Translations under genes and position numbers: made by a program | The notes under the pieces: model-generated | What the model was told of the DNA's origin: nothing | The model's database searches: none | The model's input: only the letters and a program-made list of their open reading frames with translations | Assembly (NCBI GenBank): GCA_963820545.1 | Contig: CAWGAJ010000001.1 | Location: forward strand, 2,418,001 to 2,482,000 | DNA length: 64,000 nt | Reading direction: 5' to 3' | Source of the DNA: CAWGAJ01 sp963820545 | GTDB lineage: Bacteria; Planctomycetota; Planctomycetia; Pirellulales; Thermoguttaceae | Part shown: piece after piece, positions 18,225-28,485 of the stretch | How the letters are laid out: the number at the start of each line of letters is the position of its first letter | How positions within the stretch are numbered: position 1 is the stretch's first letter

Positions 18225-19544
18225 TCAGCGCGCGGTTTGTTTGCCGTGCAGACGGCCAGATAGAGGGGGGAGCTGATTCCGCTTTGCCCAATGAGGCGGT
18301 CTAAGGCTGTGCTCGGCGTCAGATTCGGGAGACTCGACATTGGCAGACGGCTCGAGGGTAAGATAGAACGTCGTGCCCGCGCCCGGCGCCGATTCCAGCC
18401 AGATGCGTCCGCCGTGCAGCTCCACGATTTTGCGCACGATGGTCAAGCCCGCCCCCGTGCCTTCGTATTTTTTCCGGCTGTGCAAACGGCGGAAAATGGC
18501 AAAAATCGCCTCGTGATGTTCCCGGGCAATGCCGATGCCGTTGTCTTTAATATAGAATGTGACCGGTGCCGTCGGCAGCCAGCCCAGTTCCACGCGCGGC
18601 CGCGGATTTTCGTTGAACTTCAGCCCGTTGGCAATCAGATTGCTTAAGGCCATGCCAATCAGCGTGGCACTGCCGATTACAGGCGGCAGCGGTTGGGGGA
18701 CGCGGACGTCGGCGTTGCGGCGCTCGATTGCCGGGCGGAGCATTTTCAGAATATTTGTGACCACCGCATTGACGTTCACGCGGGCTTTTATCCGCCCCTT
18801 TCGCCCCACGCGGCAATATGTAAGCAAATCATCGATCAGGTTTTCCAAGTGATCGCACAGATGGAGCACCGTGTTCAGGCGGCGCTTGCCGTCGGCGTCC
18901 AGTTTGTGGCGATAGTCTTCCAGGAGGATTTCGCAATACGAACTGACGCCGCGAAGCGGTTCTTTGAGATCGTGCGAGGCAATGTAAGTAAAATCCTCCA
19001 ACTCGTGATTAATGCGATCAAGCTCGGCCATGCACGAGCGCAATTCGGCGGCTTGTTGTTCCAGGTGCGCGCGTGCGACTTCCAACTCGTTGGCGTGCCC
19101 GGCCAGCGTCGACTCGTTCAATTTCCGCTGGATGGCATGCTGAATGGTTCTGCGCAACAAGCGGGCGTCCAGTCTGTCCTTAAAAAGGCATTCTTGCGCC
19201 CCCAGCCGGATCGCTTTAAGAGCTAGTGAATCGTCGTTAAATCCGCAGAGCGCCACGACCGGAACATGCGGCGCCGCGGCAAGAATTTGCGAAAGCGCTT
19301 GCAAATCGTCGCTGGCCGGCAATCCCATATCGACCAATGCCGCTTCAAATGGATGGTGCGCCAGACTTTCCACCGCGGCGGCAAGCCCATTCACGCGGCT
19401 GACGGCAAAAATCCCCTGCCGGCCGTTCTGGGCGCCGCGAGCCGGACTAAGCAGTTCTCTTAACCAACGCAAGTCGACCGGGTCCTCCGACGCCAAAAGG
19501 AGGCGAATTCTTTTCCCCTCATGCGCTGAAATCCGGCTGGCCAT
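18225..19544 (-). CDS. Response regulator-histidine kinase hybrid
   Basis: 439 residues from ATG 19544 (GGAG ten bases upstream; the longer reading frame adds 19 unlikely residues). Order: receiver domain with LLLASED and phospho-acceptor D in ALVDMGLPAS, linker with coiled coil (HANELEVARAHLEQQAAEL), HisKA with the H box YIASHDLKEPLRG, and HATPase with N box SNLIANGLKFN, G1 DNGIGI, F box FAIFRRLH and G2 GTGAGLTI. Soluble; no membrane or sensor domain, so it is probably activated through the receiver as in phytochrome-type relay kinases. No dedicated output regulator lies beside it. Confidence 0.9.
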   Translation of the reverse strand: MASRISAHEGKRIRLLLASEDPVDLRWLRELLSPARGAQNGRQGIFAVSRVNGLAAAVESLAHHPFEAALVDMGLPASDDLQALSQILAAAPHVPVVALCGFNDDSLALKAIRLGAQECLFKDRLDARLLRRTIQHAIQRKLNESTLAGHANELEVARAHLEQQAAELRSCMAELDRINHELEDFTYIASHDLKEPLRGVSSYCEILLEDYRHKLDADGKRRLNTVLHLCDHLENLIDDLLTYCRVGRKGRIKARVNVNAVVTNILKMLRPAIERRNADVRVPQPLPPVIGSATLIGMALSNLIANGLKFNENPRPRVELGWLPTAPVTFYIKDNGIGIAREHHEAIFAIFRRLHSRKKYEGTGAGLTIVRKIVELHGGRIWLESAPGAGTTFYLTLEPSANVESPESDAEHSLRPPHWAKRNQLPPLSGRLHGKQTAR

Positions 19545-19797
19545 GGCCCCGGTTCTCCATGGAATAACTATAATCCAGCAAGTGTTGATTAAAAGAAACA
19601 ATTCTTGCTGCGTCTAAGCAACTTTAGACCAATCCAGGGGGTGGTCAAATGTAAAACCAGCAAATCTTGCCTAGCGCAATGGGCAAAAACCAGCTATTGT
19701 CGGCAACGGCAAGTGGAAGAATCGGCAATGTCCTCATAATCGGGAATACACAGAGGCTTGAGAAGTAGTTAGCAGGTAGTAGGCTTGAATTTTTCTC

Positions 19798-19822
19798 GTT
19801 CCCACGCTCCGGCGCGGGAACG
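19798..19822 (+). repeat. GTTCCCACGCTCC palindrome
   Basis: gttcccacgctccggcgcgggaac, followed by gaaaaatcgcttttt; could be a terminator for the minus-strand gene ending at 19854. The gap 19545-19853 holds nothing else that I recognise, apart from weak heptamers at 19764-19784. Confidence 0.5.
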
Positions 19823-19853
19823 AAAAATCGCTTTTTAATTCCAGATACCCTGA

Positions 19854-21205
19854 TTACTTTAGACTATCCCGTTTTTTCTCTTTTATTTCCTCTTTCGCCT
19901 CCTGACTGCGGCGTTCGACTTCTTCCATTTCTTTAATGCTCACATTCGTGTCCAGCGATTTCTTGAATTCTTTCTTCTGCTCTTGCGGAGGCGGCGCAAT
20001 CTGTTTTAGGACCACGTCGTCGAAGTCCACCTGGCCGCCGCCGTGATAGGCATAGAGCATTACGCGCCCCCATTTGGGCGAATATTTTGTATGCTGGGGA
20101 GTAAAATCCTCGGTGTGTATGTGCCAGGTATTATTTGCTCCTTTGAGGTTCTGTTGACTTCGATATACCTCGCGGCGGCGGGTATTTGTTGAAGCATATT
20201 TGTCTTTGCCTAAACGACGCGCTGTATCAGGATCGTTCTTTTCTTCATCTACTGACTGATATGACTCACTCATCTCGTCGTAGCATTTAATGAATACTTT
20301 GACCTCTGGTCCGTTTGAGCGCCAGCGGCATTGGAACCGGTATTTCGCGCCTCCTGGATGGGAAACCAGTCGCTGTAATACATCACGCCTTCATTATCGC
20401 CTACGGCAGTGTCAAAGCTGAAGCGTATTATCTTATTGTTAAAATTGTCTTCGTCGCTAACCCACTGGACCAGGTTCCCTAGCGGCTCGCGTTTTTGGCC
20501 GGCCGCGGGCTCCCAGCCCCTTGGAACACCATTGTTGCCAAACTGGAAATCGCCGCCCACGACCAGATTGGGATTTTTCTTCCAATGATCTTCCGCCGCC
20601 GCGTCGACCGGCAATGGTCCGCCGGGCTGACGATTGTAAAGGGCGTCGAGCATCTGTTTTACGTACAGATGCGGGATTTCGCTGACCAAGTTGGTCCGGC
20701 TTTTGGTTTGGTAAATCACCTTTGGTTCAGGCCCGCTTGAAAAATCGACGCATTTAATCACTAAATCATAAATTTCCCCTTCTGCTTCAGGTGCTCTTTC
20801 TACGCTGCCCCAGATGCCAATCTGCCCGCCAAAATCAGCTTTGACGATCTTTTTCATTTCCTCCAGAGAAATATCCGGCGCCGGTTGTATATGATGACTT
20901 TGGCAATAGTCGCGCACATCCTGCATCGACTCGGGCAGGATGAAACCGCCTTCGCGATCCAACTTCTTCCAGATCATATCGCCTACCATTTGGCCGTAGC
21001 GCCCCTCATCGAATTTCGAGACGAAATCAAACGGAATAACCACCTTTTTTTGCTCTCCCGCATGAACCAAGGGCGGAGAAAGACCAAAATATAAAGACAA
21101 GGCCCCAAGCAGAAAACTGCTTATTGCAAATTGAAAATTGCAAATTGCAAATTGTAAATTGCAGATATTTTCGCATTCCGCGTTCTGTGTTTTGGGATTG
21201 TTCAT
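19854..21205 (-). CDS. Secreted protein of unknown function, frameshifted
   Basis: Two reading frames join into one protein of about 450 residues. The first (21205 to about 20350) has a signal sequence whose hydrophobic core NLQFAICNFQFAIS is encoded by heptanucleotide repeats, then an alpha/beta domain (VVIPFDFVSKFDEGRYGQM...) loosely like CsgG/LpoB/TolB N-terminal folds. The second continues a beta-sandwich domain (GGAKYRFQCRWRSNG, then WGRVMLYAYHGGG) and ends in a charged coiled coil. Adding one G near 20350 restores continuity. Start supported by AAGGA nine bases upstream. Function not recognised; the fold comment is weak. Confidence 0.6.
21127..21194 (-). repeat. Heptanucleotide repeats (caaattg)n and (cgttctg)n at a gene start
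   Basis: Units caaattg, aaaattg, caaattg, caaattg, taaattg, cagatat; then cattccg, cgttctg, tgttttg. They lie inside the coding sequence and encode residues about 4-28 of the preceding protein. Confidence 0.7.
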
Positions 21206-21220
21206 TTTTTATATTCCTTG

Positions 21221-21246
21221 GCGCGACCGACGGTCGCGGCTTTATG
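21221..21246 (+). repeat. Fragment of the dispersed GCGACC...GGTCGC repeat
   Basis: ggcgcgaccgacggtcgcgg then ctttatg: the short hairpin part of the repeat seen at 22393, 43441 and 55640. It overlaps the stop codon of the radical SAM gene. Confidence 0.45.
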
Positions 21247-22334
21247 AGCGTTCTTGTTTTGGCACATACACGCAATCCGGTTCGGCGGCGAGGAAATCGC
21301 CGGTCACGGCGTATGCCCGGGCGCGGCTGCCGCCGCAGACGTGCCTGTATTCGCAAATGCCACAGCAGCCTTTAAAGCGGTCGGGATCGCGCAGAGCCAA
21401 GAAGGTAGAATGATGCTGATACACTTCAACGACCGAATCTTTAGGGAACCGGCCGCAACAGAGCGGCAGAAAACCGGCGGGATAGATTTCGCCGGTGTGG
21501 CCGACGAACATAATGCCCTTGCCGTCGCCCACGCCCAAAGGGGCCCGATGCCCGCGCCGCGCGGCGCTGTCAGGGCTGCCTTTTGGTTCGGCCAGGGGAT
21601 CGCCGCCGCGCTGGAGCACAAAACGGCGATAATGCGGGGCTTCGGTCGTCTTCACGGCATAAGGCTGATGTTGTGCATGATCCCAAAGCCTTGCGAAAAC
21701 TTGCTCGTATTCCTGGGCACTGATGCGTTGTTGCTCCACTCCGCGTCCCACGGGCACCAGGAAAAAAACCGACCACATGGCAATCCCTTGACCGGCCAGC
21801 AACTCGGCAATGGCGTCGACTTGATGCACGTTGCTCCGGGTAATGGTGGTGTTGATCTGAACCGCCATGTTTAATTCCCGGGCGTTTCGCAGCATTTGCA
21901 TGGTCCGCGCAAAGCTGCCTTCCCAGCCGCGCAAGGCGTCGTGGGTTGGCGCATCAGCGCCATCCAGGCTGACGCCCAGGCGCCGCACGCCGGCCTCGCG
22001 CACGCTCAAACGCCTCGCGTGTAGCCAAGGGCGTGGCCGATGGCGTCAGCGCCACTTGAATCCCCTGAGAAACAGCGTGACAAATCAACTCGTAAAGGTC
22101 CTTGCGTTTTAGCGGATCGCCGCCGGTCAAAACCAGCATGGGACGGCGGGGAAAAGTCGCCGCCTGATCAATCAGCATTTTGGCCTCGTTGGTGCTTAAT
22201 TCGTCCGGATGAGCAAGTTCCTGCGCCGATGCCCGGCAGTGCTTGCATACCAGATCGCAGGCCAAGGTGACCTCGTAATAAAACATCAAGGGACTATGCC
22301 CGAAATCGTCTTGTGTATAATCGCCGTGAGACAT
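21242..22334 (-). CDS. Radical SAM/SPASM domain enzyme, TIGR04053-like, frameshifted
   Basis: Start taken at ATG 22334 (MSHGDYTQDDFGHSPLMFYY). CDLVCKHC is the CxxxCxxC [4Fe-4S]/SAM motif and VLTGGDPL the GGE-like motif. The C-terminus has the SPASM-type cysteines (CCGICEYRHVCGGSRARAYA, then PDCVYVP), close to the family described as TIGR04053, whose members are often found near haem or peptide-modification genes. The frame breaks near 22003: ...TREAFER, then REAGVRRLGVSLDG in another frame; two missing bases or one extra (GTGCGCG run) explain it. Intact length about 365 residues. Substrate unknown; the flanking genes are secreted proteins without known maturation motifs. Confidence 0.82.
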
Positions 22335-22335
22335 A

Positions 22336-22384
22336 GGGTTCAGGGATCGGAGATTAGTGGGCAGTGGATGGTGGACAGTGGGCA
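22336..22384 (+). repeat. Heptanucleotide repeats, seven units
   Basis: gggttca, gggatcg, gagatta, gtgggca, gtggatg, gtggaca, gtgggca. Immediately upstream of the radical SAM start. Confidence 0.65.
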
Positions 22385-22392
22385 GAGGTAGA

Positions 22393-22509
22393 GTCTTTGT
22401 GTTGATGTTTGAGCGCATTTGTGCGCATCAAGTACAGTAGTTTGTTCAGTATGTAAAGCCGCGACCAGTGGTCGCGGTTTGGTTGCGGCTATTAGGCCGC
22501 GCTAGGGTG
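22393..22509 (+). repeat. Dispersed 110-130 bp repeat, copy 1
   Basis: Shares gcgcatcaagtacagtag, tttgttcagtatgtaaagcc, a gcgacc hairpin, tttggttgcggc and aggccgcgctagggtg with 43441-43573. Occupies the gap between the radical SAM gene and the next one. Confidence 0.65.
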
Positions 22510-22584
22510 CGTGCTTGCACGTACGCGATATCTTGGACATTTATTCGTCCTTCGTTATTTTCTCTGTTCCCTAACCTCTGATTC

Positions 22585-23391
22585 CTAATAAGGATACAAT
22601 CCTTTTAATTTTGACGTTGAAGACGATGTGGGCAGTTCATATTTAATTATTACGGGGTGATCTTTCACTTCAATGCCGCCGAGTTTAGGGTCCCAAAGCC
22701 AGGTCCACTTGCGCAACTGGTCGCGGTCGATGAGGATCCGGTCCAGGACTTTGGTTCGTTTTTCTTTTTGCCAGGCGCCGTAGTTCCAGGTGTATTGCCA
22801 GATTTCATGCCGGATGAAGGCCGCACCGGGACTATCTTGTTCGTAACTGGTGGGCTTATCGCGCACCAGCATCACCAGCACGTGCGCGACTTTTTTATCG
22901 CCCGCCATATAAAGCGGCACGACTTTGTTTTCATAATGCGGCGATTTTTTGATATCGTCGAGGATAAAATCTCGCGTTTCATCATCCAGAGTAGCATCAG
23001 GCGACAGAAACGGATCAAAATCCTTTACCGGGACGTATTGATAACCCTCGATGCGGAAATAATCTTTGGCCAAAATAATCAGATCGTATATTCCCGGCGA
23101 AAGTTCGGCAAATATCCATTTGTTTTCGTCGGCTTTTTTTGCTGCGGCATCCATTGCCGGGGCTTCGATCTTGGCCTTTGGATCGGGCAGTTGGCGAGGG
23201 TTGCCGTCCTGGTCCCAGCGTTGAATCGCGCCGACAAAGGTCACGTTTTGGGAATTGCCCAGTTCCACGGTCAACTCGGCCGCAAAAACCGGGAAAAATC
23301 TGATCCCGCTGAAAAATATAGAGATTGCAAATTGCAAAATGCAAATTGCAAATCTCAAATTGCAGACCGTTCTGCGTTCCGCGTTCTGCAT
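22585..23391 (-). CDS. Secreted protein of unknown function with repeat-derived signal peptide
   Basis: 268 residues from ATG 23391, chosen because GAGGGA lies about eight bases upstream; the longer frame begins inside a second repeat block. Signal peptide MQNAERRTVCNLRFAICILQ... with cleavage after PVFAA; its first 24 or so residues are encoded by heptanucleotide repeats, and resemble the N-terminus of the protein starting at 21205. The mature part begins with a small beta domain (ELTVELGNSQNVTFVGAIQRW) resembling carboxypeptidase regulatory-type folds, followed by a region rich in Asp, Lys and Trp (EIWQYTWNYGAWQKEKRT). No family recognised. Lies between the PKD protein and the radical SAM gene on the same strand. 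Confidence 0.65.
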   Translation of the reverse strand: MQNAERRTVCNLRFAICILQFAISIFFSGIRFFPVFAAELTVELGNSQNVTFVGAIQRWDQDGNPRQLPDPKAKIEAPAMDAAAKKADENKWIFAELSPGIYDLIILAKDYFRIEGYQYVPVKDFDPFLSPDATLDDETRDFILDDIKKSPHYENKVVPLYMAGDKKVAHVLVMLVRDKPTSYEQDSPGAAFIRHEIWQYTWNYGAWQKEKRTKVLDRILIDRDQLRKWTWLWDPKLGGIEVKDHPVIIKYELPTSSSTSKLKGLYPY

Positions 23392-23448
23392 TATACGTTC
23401 CCTCATTGTTTCTCTATCCACTATCCACTCTTCACTATCCACTATTTT
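23328..23448 (-). repeat. Heptanucleotide repeats, three families in a row
   Basis: (caaattg)n 23328-23362, (cgttctg)n 23368-23402, (ctatcca)n 23414-23448. They cover the junction of two genes: the 3' end of the PKD gene and the start and signal peptide of the next gene. Confidence 0.7.
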
Positions 23449-25662
23449 TCCAATTCCTCCAAGTTTTTTTTGACTAGCGGCGCCAGCGGACTTCCAGGAT
23501 AATCTTTCAAAATTGAGTGCAGTGTGGCCAAGGAGCGATCTTTCTGTCCGCGGCGCAATTCACAATCGGCTGCCAGGAGCAGAATTTGATCGGCGTAAGC
23601 CGAATTGGGATTGACCGCCTGGAGTTGCTCGGCCTGGGCAATGGCCTGCTCGTACTTATCGCGGGCGGCCCAATAGCGAGCCCAAAGGAGCGTTAGATAG
23701 CCGTCGATTTTTTCGCCGGGAAATTCACGTTGCCAGGCTTGTAATTCTTCGGCAGCCCGATCGAGATTGCCGGCCTTGATGAATTCTTCGGTCGAACGGC
23801 TGTGCGCCCCTTTCCAGGCGGCGCGTTCGCTGAAGTTTCGTCCCGGCGGCATGACTTGTTCGGCCGTGAGATAGGCATTGCGCGGACTGGCCGTTGCCCA
23901 CGGCCGCGTAATAATCGCCCCACACGCGCTCCAAGATTGCCGCCAGCGGCCCGGATTTGTCCTTGCCCAGCGCGGTTGTCGCCTCGTCCAAGAGCGGCCT
24001 GGCGTCTGGGACTTTGAGCAGATCGTTTATCAGAATATCGGCGGCCGCGATTTGACATTCGGCCTTCAATGCCGGTGTTTTAATGCGCTCAGCCGCGGCT
24101 TGCCATATTTGCAGTGCATCAGGGGAATCGCCCAGCCGGCAGCGGGCAATGGGATCAAGATACCGCGCCAGCTTGATAAATTCTTCGTCGCCTCCGGCAA
24201 CGGACTGGCCGGCAAACGCCGCCTTGCCGGTTTTTATCGCCAAGGACAAATAACGCCGGGCGTCGGCGGTGAGAGACTCGATGTTCTTTTGTCTGCGCAG
24301 TTGATCCTTGACATCGTCCGGTTTGCGATTCGGATCGACCGGCTCTTTTTCCACGTCCTCGGCCCGATTCAGAAGCTTTGCGGCCTTGGTCTCATAAACC
24401 AGCATAAGCTGCCCGAGCGAAGAGACATCGAGCGTGCGGGGATTATATGTTTCCAGCAATTTCAGATAATCGTCGATGGTGTGGAGTTTATCTCTATACT
24501 CGAGCGCCGGCCGGTCGATTTCAATGCGGTTGGCTATTTCATAGGTTTTGCCGTTATGGCGCAGGGAAAGCTTGACGGTATACAAGCCGGGCCGTAAATA
24601 CACGTGTTCGGGATTTAGTTCGTCGCTGGTCTGTCCATCGCCGAAATCCCATCGCGCCTTGGCCTGATTGGTTAATGTTTTCGGTGAAGCGTCGCGGAAT
24701 AAAACATCGATCAGCGGCGGATCGTGATCGGGCAAGGGCACGTCGCCGTCGATTACCATGATAAAATCGGGCGTCAGTTTGGACCTGCGAAGCGTTAAAC
24801 CCTTTGCCAGCAGGCGACCGACGTTTTCGGCGTTGAAAAACCTCGGTAGAATGGATTGTGGATGGGGTTTGTCATTTTCGGGATCGGGTTCCCAGGCCAC
24901 TGCCATGACGGCCTCTGAACCGGCGGCCGCGTGATAATATTCGAACTTGTGCAGGCCCGCGGAAAGTTGCACGTCCTGCCGGCTGCCGGGCCGGGCGACG
25001 TACATCGGTCGATGGCGTCCCGGCGCGGAGGCCACTAGCGTATCGTCGATCAACAGGAAACTGGCGTCCTGGCTGGATGTCCAAAAACCGTATTTGCCCG
25101 GCGAGGGAATATCCAAATATCCTGAATATTTACTGAAAAACGGCTCGTGTTTTAAGCTACAGGGATTTCGGCCGTGAAATACGCCTGTGACGTAATCGCT
25201 GCCCAGGGGCGGGCAACTCTGGAAGGCCTTGCGCACCGCATCGAGGTTTTGTAGATTGCAGTTTTTGAAATGCCGGGTTTCCAGGAGCAGGCCGTCCTGA
25301 CAGGTCCACGCCGGCGGCATTTCGCTGGGCGGATCGCCGCCGTAGAGGATTTCATATTCCTGTTGCCCTTTAATGGATTGGAAGGCCAGCCGGCAAAAAT
25401 CGCCCGGTCCCAGTTGCAGCACGCGACAGGGTACCAGGCGCTGGTCGGCCACTACGATCACGTTTCGGCCGTCAGGGGCAATTTCGCCGTGATGGAAAAA
25501 TTCGGTCACCACCACGGTATACGGTCTTCCCGGACCAATTAAAACCGTGCGCAGGGCATTGAATTCGCTTCCCCCCCGGCGGAATGATTGGGCCTGACCG
25601 GTCCCGGGCGTTAGAAAGCCCGAAATAACCGCAATAAAAACAATAGACTTTAACGATCGCAT
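23442..25662 (-). CDS. Secreted PA14-PKD domain protein with helical-repeat C-terminus, frameshifted
   Basis: Signal peptide MRSLKSIVFIAVISGFLTPG (cut near GQAQS). Residues about 140-260 look like a PA14 carbohydrate-binding domain (FWTSSQDASFLLIDDTLV..., YYHAAAGSEAVMAVAWEP). Residues about 305-395 are a PKD domain (ARWDFGDGQTS, EHVYLRPGLYTVKLS). The rest is alpha-helical with TPR-like repeats (AAEELQAWQREFPGEK, LATLHSILKDYPGSP). The frame changes near 23882: AAVGNGQSA then RNAYLTAEQVMPPG; a lost GC in GCGCGC explains it. Full length about 740 residues. Likely a surface carbohydrate-binding protein; no enzymatic motif is seen. Confidence 0.75.
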
Positions 25663-25807
25663 GGCTTTTTTGCCGAGTTGCGAGCAGATTACTTTAACCG
25701 TCCATTGATCAGCTTATGCGGATCAACTAAGGTAGACATAAGAGATATAATTATCTCTCTGTTAGTTTAAGCCGATCGGTTCCAGGAGGGAAGGAGCAAA
25801 AAAGTAT

Positions 25808-26874
25808 ATGCCGGCAGCGCCCCCAAATTAAGTCCCGAGGAAGCCGTCCATCGGGTCGCCCAAGCCAGGCTGGCCTTGGTAAACGAAATCCATAAAGTGA
25901 TCATTGGCCAGGACGAAATGATCGAGCAGATGTTGATCTGCATTTTTGCCCGGGGCAATTGCCTTACGATCGGCGTGCCGGGATTGGCCAAGACGCTGGC
26001 GGTTTCCACCCTCGCTCAGACGCTGCAACTACGTTTCCAGCGCATTCAATTCACGCCCGATCTGATGCCCAGCGACATCACGGGCACGGAGATCATCGAC
26101 CAGGATCCGGCCACCGGACAGCGCACGTTCCGTTTCGTGCACGGCCCGATTTTTTCCCACATTATCCTGGCCGACGAAATCAACCGCACGCCGCCCAAGA
26201 CCCAAGCCGCCCTGCTCCAGGCCATGCAAGAACACGAAGTGACCGTGGCCGGCAAGACCTATAAGTTGGAACAGCCGTTTTTCGTGATGGCCACGCAGAA
26301 TCCCATCGAGCAGGAAGGCACCTATCCGCTGCCCGAAGCCCAATTGGATCGTTTTATGTTGTCGATCAACATCGGCTACCCTACCCGGACCGAGGAACGC
26401 GACATCGTAATGTCTACCACGCAAACCATGCGTCAGGAAATTAGGCCGGTTCTGCAAGGGCCGGACATCTTGTGGATTCAACAATTAGTCCGTCAGGTGC
26501 CCGCCACCCAGCACGTGGTCGATTATGCCGTGGATCTGGTGCGGGCCACGCGCCCAAAGAAGCGCAAAGTCCCGATTTCGTGAAGAATTGGCTGATCTGG
26601 GGCGCCGGTCCGCGCGGCGCAGAACATTATTCTCACGGCAAAAGCCCGGGCCATCCTGCACGGACGCTATGCCGTCAGCGCGGACGACGTTCGCACCATG
26701 TCCTTTCCGGTGTTGCGACACCGGATTATCACCAATTTCAACGCCGACGCGGAAGGGATTGACGTGGATCAAGTGATCGGAAAAATATTGCAAACCATCC
26801 CGGAACCCTCGTACGGCGAAACTATCGTGCCAAAGCAGCCTCGGCCCGCGGGTGCCAAAACATCAAGCCAATAA
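25808..26874 (+). CDS. MoxR-family AAA ATPase, three frameshifts
   Basis: Reconstructed from three frames as about 356 residues. N-terminus MPAAPPKLSPEEAVHRV from ATG 25808 (one C missing from a C-run near 25822). The core IHKVIIGQDEMIEQML has Walker A GVPGLAKT, Walker B ILADEINRTPPK and sensor ATQNPIEQEGTYPLPEAQLD. A lost A near 26556 and a lost CG near 26614 break the lid domain, which resumes as ARAILHGRYAVSADDVR and FPVLRHRIITNF. AAGGAG lies about 12 bases before the start. MoxR proteins act as chaperones for VWA/DUF58 proteins; those partners lie at 32-37.5 kb, separated by five unrelated genes. Confidence 0.85.
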
Positions 26875-26897
26875 TAACAAAATAGATGTACTTTAAG

Positions 26898-26919
26898 CCC
26901 ACGGGTTGCAACCCGTGGG
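26898..26919 (+). terminator. Hairpin with T-run downstream of moxR
   Basis: cccacgggtt-gc-aacccgtggg followed by ttttg. Perfect 10-bp stem; fits an intrinsic terminator. It may also belong to the genome's TTTAGCCC-hairpin family. Confidence 0.6.
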
Positions 26920-26971
26920 TTTTGTAACAAATCTGACCCATATCCTCTAATTTATATCTCCTGGCCTTGCC

Positions 26972-28477
26972 ATGAACAAACTACTGGTTAACCTCCTGGC
27001 AGCCGTTGCTTGTTTGCTGGTTTTTCCGCCGGCCCATGCGGCCGAGAATCCCGAAAAGCACTATTCCCATGGCGTGCTGATCCGCATTGAAGGCCCCATC
27101 TGGTCGATGACTGAAGAGTATCTCAATCGCAAACTGGCTTTGGCCGAGGCCGAGGGGGCCGACTTGCTGATCCTGGAAATCGATAGTCCGGGCGGATACT
27201 TGGCCGAAACCATGAATATCGCCGAACGATTAAGTGATCTTAACTTTGCCCATACCGTGGCTTACGTGCCCAAGCAGGCCTTAAGCGGCGCGGCCATCGT
27301 GGCCCTGGGATGCGACGAAATTGTTATGGACCCGAAAGCGCTGATCGGCGATGCCGGACCAATCTTTTTGGACGAACGCTCGCTGTTTAAATACGCGCCC
27401 GAAAAAATTCTCAGTGATTTAGCCCAGAAGGTGCGCGGGCTGGCAGCGGCCAAAGGGTGCCCTAAAGCCTTGGCCGAGGCCATGGTCGATAAGAAACTGG
27501 AAGTGTATCAGGTGAAAAACAAGCAAAGCGGCGAAGCGACCTGCCTCTCGCAAAGAGAACTCGACGCCGAGGAAAATCCCCAGAAGTGGGAAAAGATCGC
27601 CCCGGTATTGGAGTCGGGCAATGACCATTTTCTGGAGCTTACGGGCGAACGGGCGGTGAAATTAGGACTGGCCCAAGGCCTTGCCGCCTCGCGCGAGGAG
27701 TTGAAAAATCGCTATCAATTGCCGGGAGACTTGACAGTTCTCGAACCCAGCGGCATCGATACGTTCGTGTATGTTTTATACAATCCTTTTATAATCGGGG
27801 CGTTGATCGTCATTGGGCTGATCGGATTATATATTGAGTTCATGACGCCGGGGATCGGCATTGGAGGGCTGATTGCCGGCTTGTGCTTTGTCTTGTTCTT
27901 CTGGAGCCATTTTTTAGGCGGGACCGCCAACTGGCTCGATGTAATGCTTTTTGTCGCGGGCGTGCTCTGCCTGATTGCCGAGCTATTCATTATTCCCGGC
28001 TTTGGCGTGGTCGGAGTCGCGGGCCTGCTCTTGATATTAATCAGCTTGATCATGGCCTGCCAGAATTTTCTCATTCCCCACACTAACCGCGAATTAACGC
28101 AGTTGATCAACACTTTGTTGGTAATCTTGGGTTCGGGAGGAGGCTTTTTCCTGGCGGCTTATTTCCTCAGCCAGAGATTCGGCTCCTTGCCGGTGTTCAA
28201 TAAAATGGTGCTCCGCCCGCCCGATCCGGTCTATGGATTCAGAGACGACCTTATAGATGCGGCCAATGCCCCCGCTCGTGCTCCGCTGGAAAACCTTCCC
28301 GCCGTCCAGGTAGGCGATGTGGGCGTGGCCCAATCGTCATTGCGCCCGGCAGGCAAGGCCCGCTTCGGAACCCAAATTATTGAAGTGGCGACCGACGGCG
28401 ATTTTATCCCCCAAGGCCGGCGCGTGAAAGTTATCGAACAAAGCGGCGGCAGAATAATCGTGCGCGAGATAGAATAA
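26972..28477 (+). CDS. NfeD-type membrane-bound ClpP-class serine protease
   Basis: 501 residues. Signal peptide MNKLLVNLLAAVACLLVF... cut after AHA. Residues 35-260 form a ClpP/crotonase-like protease domain: LILEIDSPGGY (oxyanion region), ALSGAAIVALGCDEIVMDP (Ser nucleophile in the SGAA motif). Residues about 265-410 hold several membrane segments (NfeD region, GLYIEFMTPGIGIGGLIAGL), and about 430-501 form the OB-fold NfeD domain ending VKVIEQSGGRIIVREIE. The full-length form matches NfeD1b proteins, which partner stomatin-like proteins in membrane quality control; no stomatin gene is in the window. Confidence 0.9.
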   Translation: MNKLLVNLLAAVACLLVFPPAHAAENPEKHYSHGVLIRIEGPIWSMTEEYLNRKLALAEAEGADLLILEIDSPGGYLAETMNIAERLSDLNFAHTVAYVPKQALSGAAIVALGCDEIVMDPKALIGDAGPIFLDERSLFKYAPEKILSDLAQKVRGLAAAKGCPKALAEAMVDKKLEVYQVKNKQSGEATCLSQRELDAEENPQKWEKIAPVLESGNDHFLELTGERAVKLGLAQGLAASREELKNRYQLPGDLTVLEPSGIDTFVYVLYNPFIIGALIVIGLIGLYIEFMTPGIGIGGLIAGLCFVLFFWSHFLGGTANWLDVMLFVAGVLCLIAELFIIPGFGVVGVAGLLLILISLIMACQNFLIPHTNRELTQLINTLLVILGSGGGFFLAAYFLSQRFGSLPVFNKMVLRPPDPVYGFRDDLIDAANAPARAPLENLPAVQVGDVGVAQSSLRPAGKARFGTQIIEVATDGDFIPQGRRVKVIEQSGGRIIVREIE

Positions 28478-28485
28478 ACTTTAAT

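Noticed and set aside
22657..23502. Open frame on the plus strand opposite the secreted protein at 22585-23391
   Set aside because: It runs through the heptanucleotide repeats and ends in repeat-derived peptide; antisense shadow.
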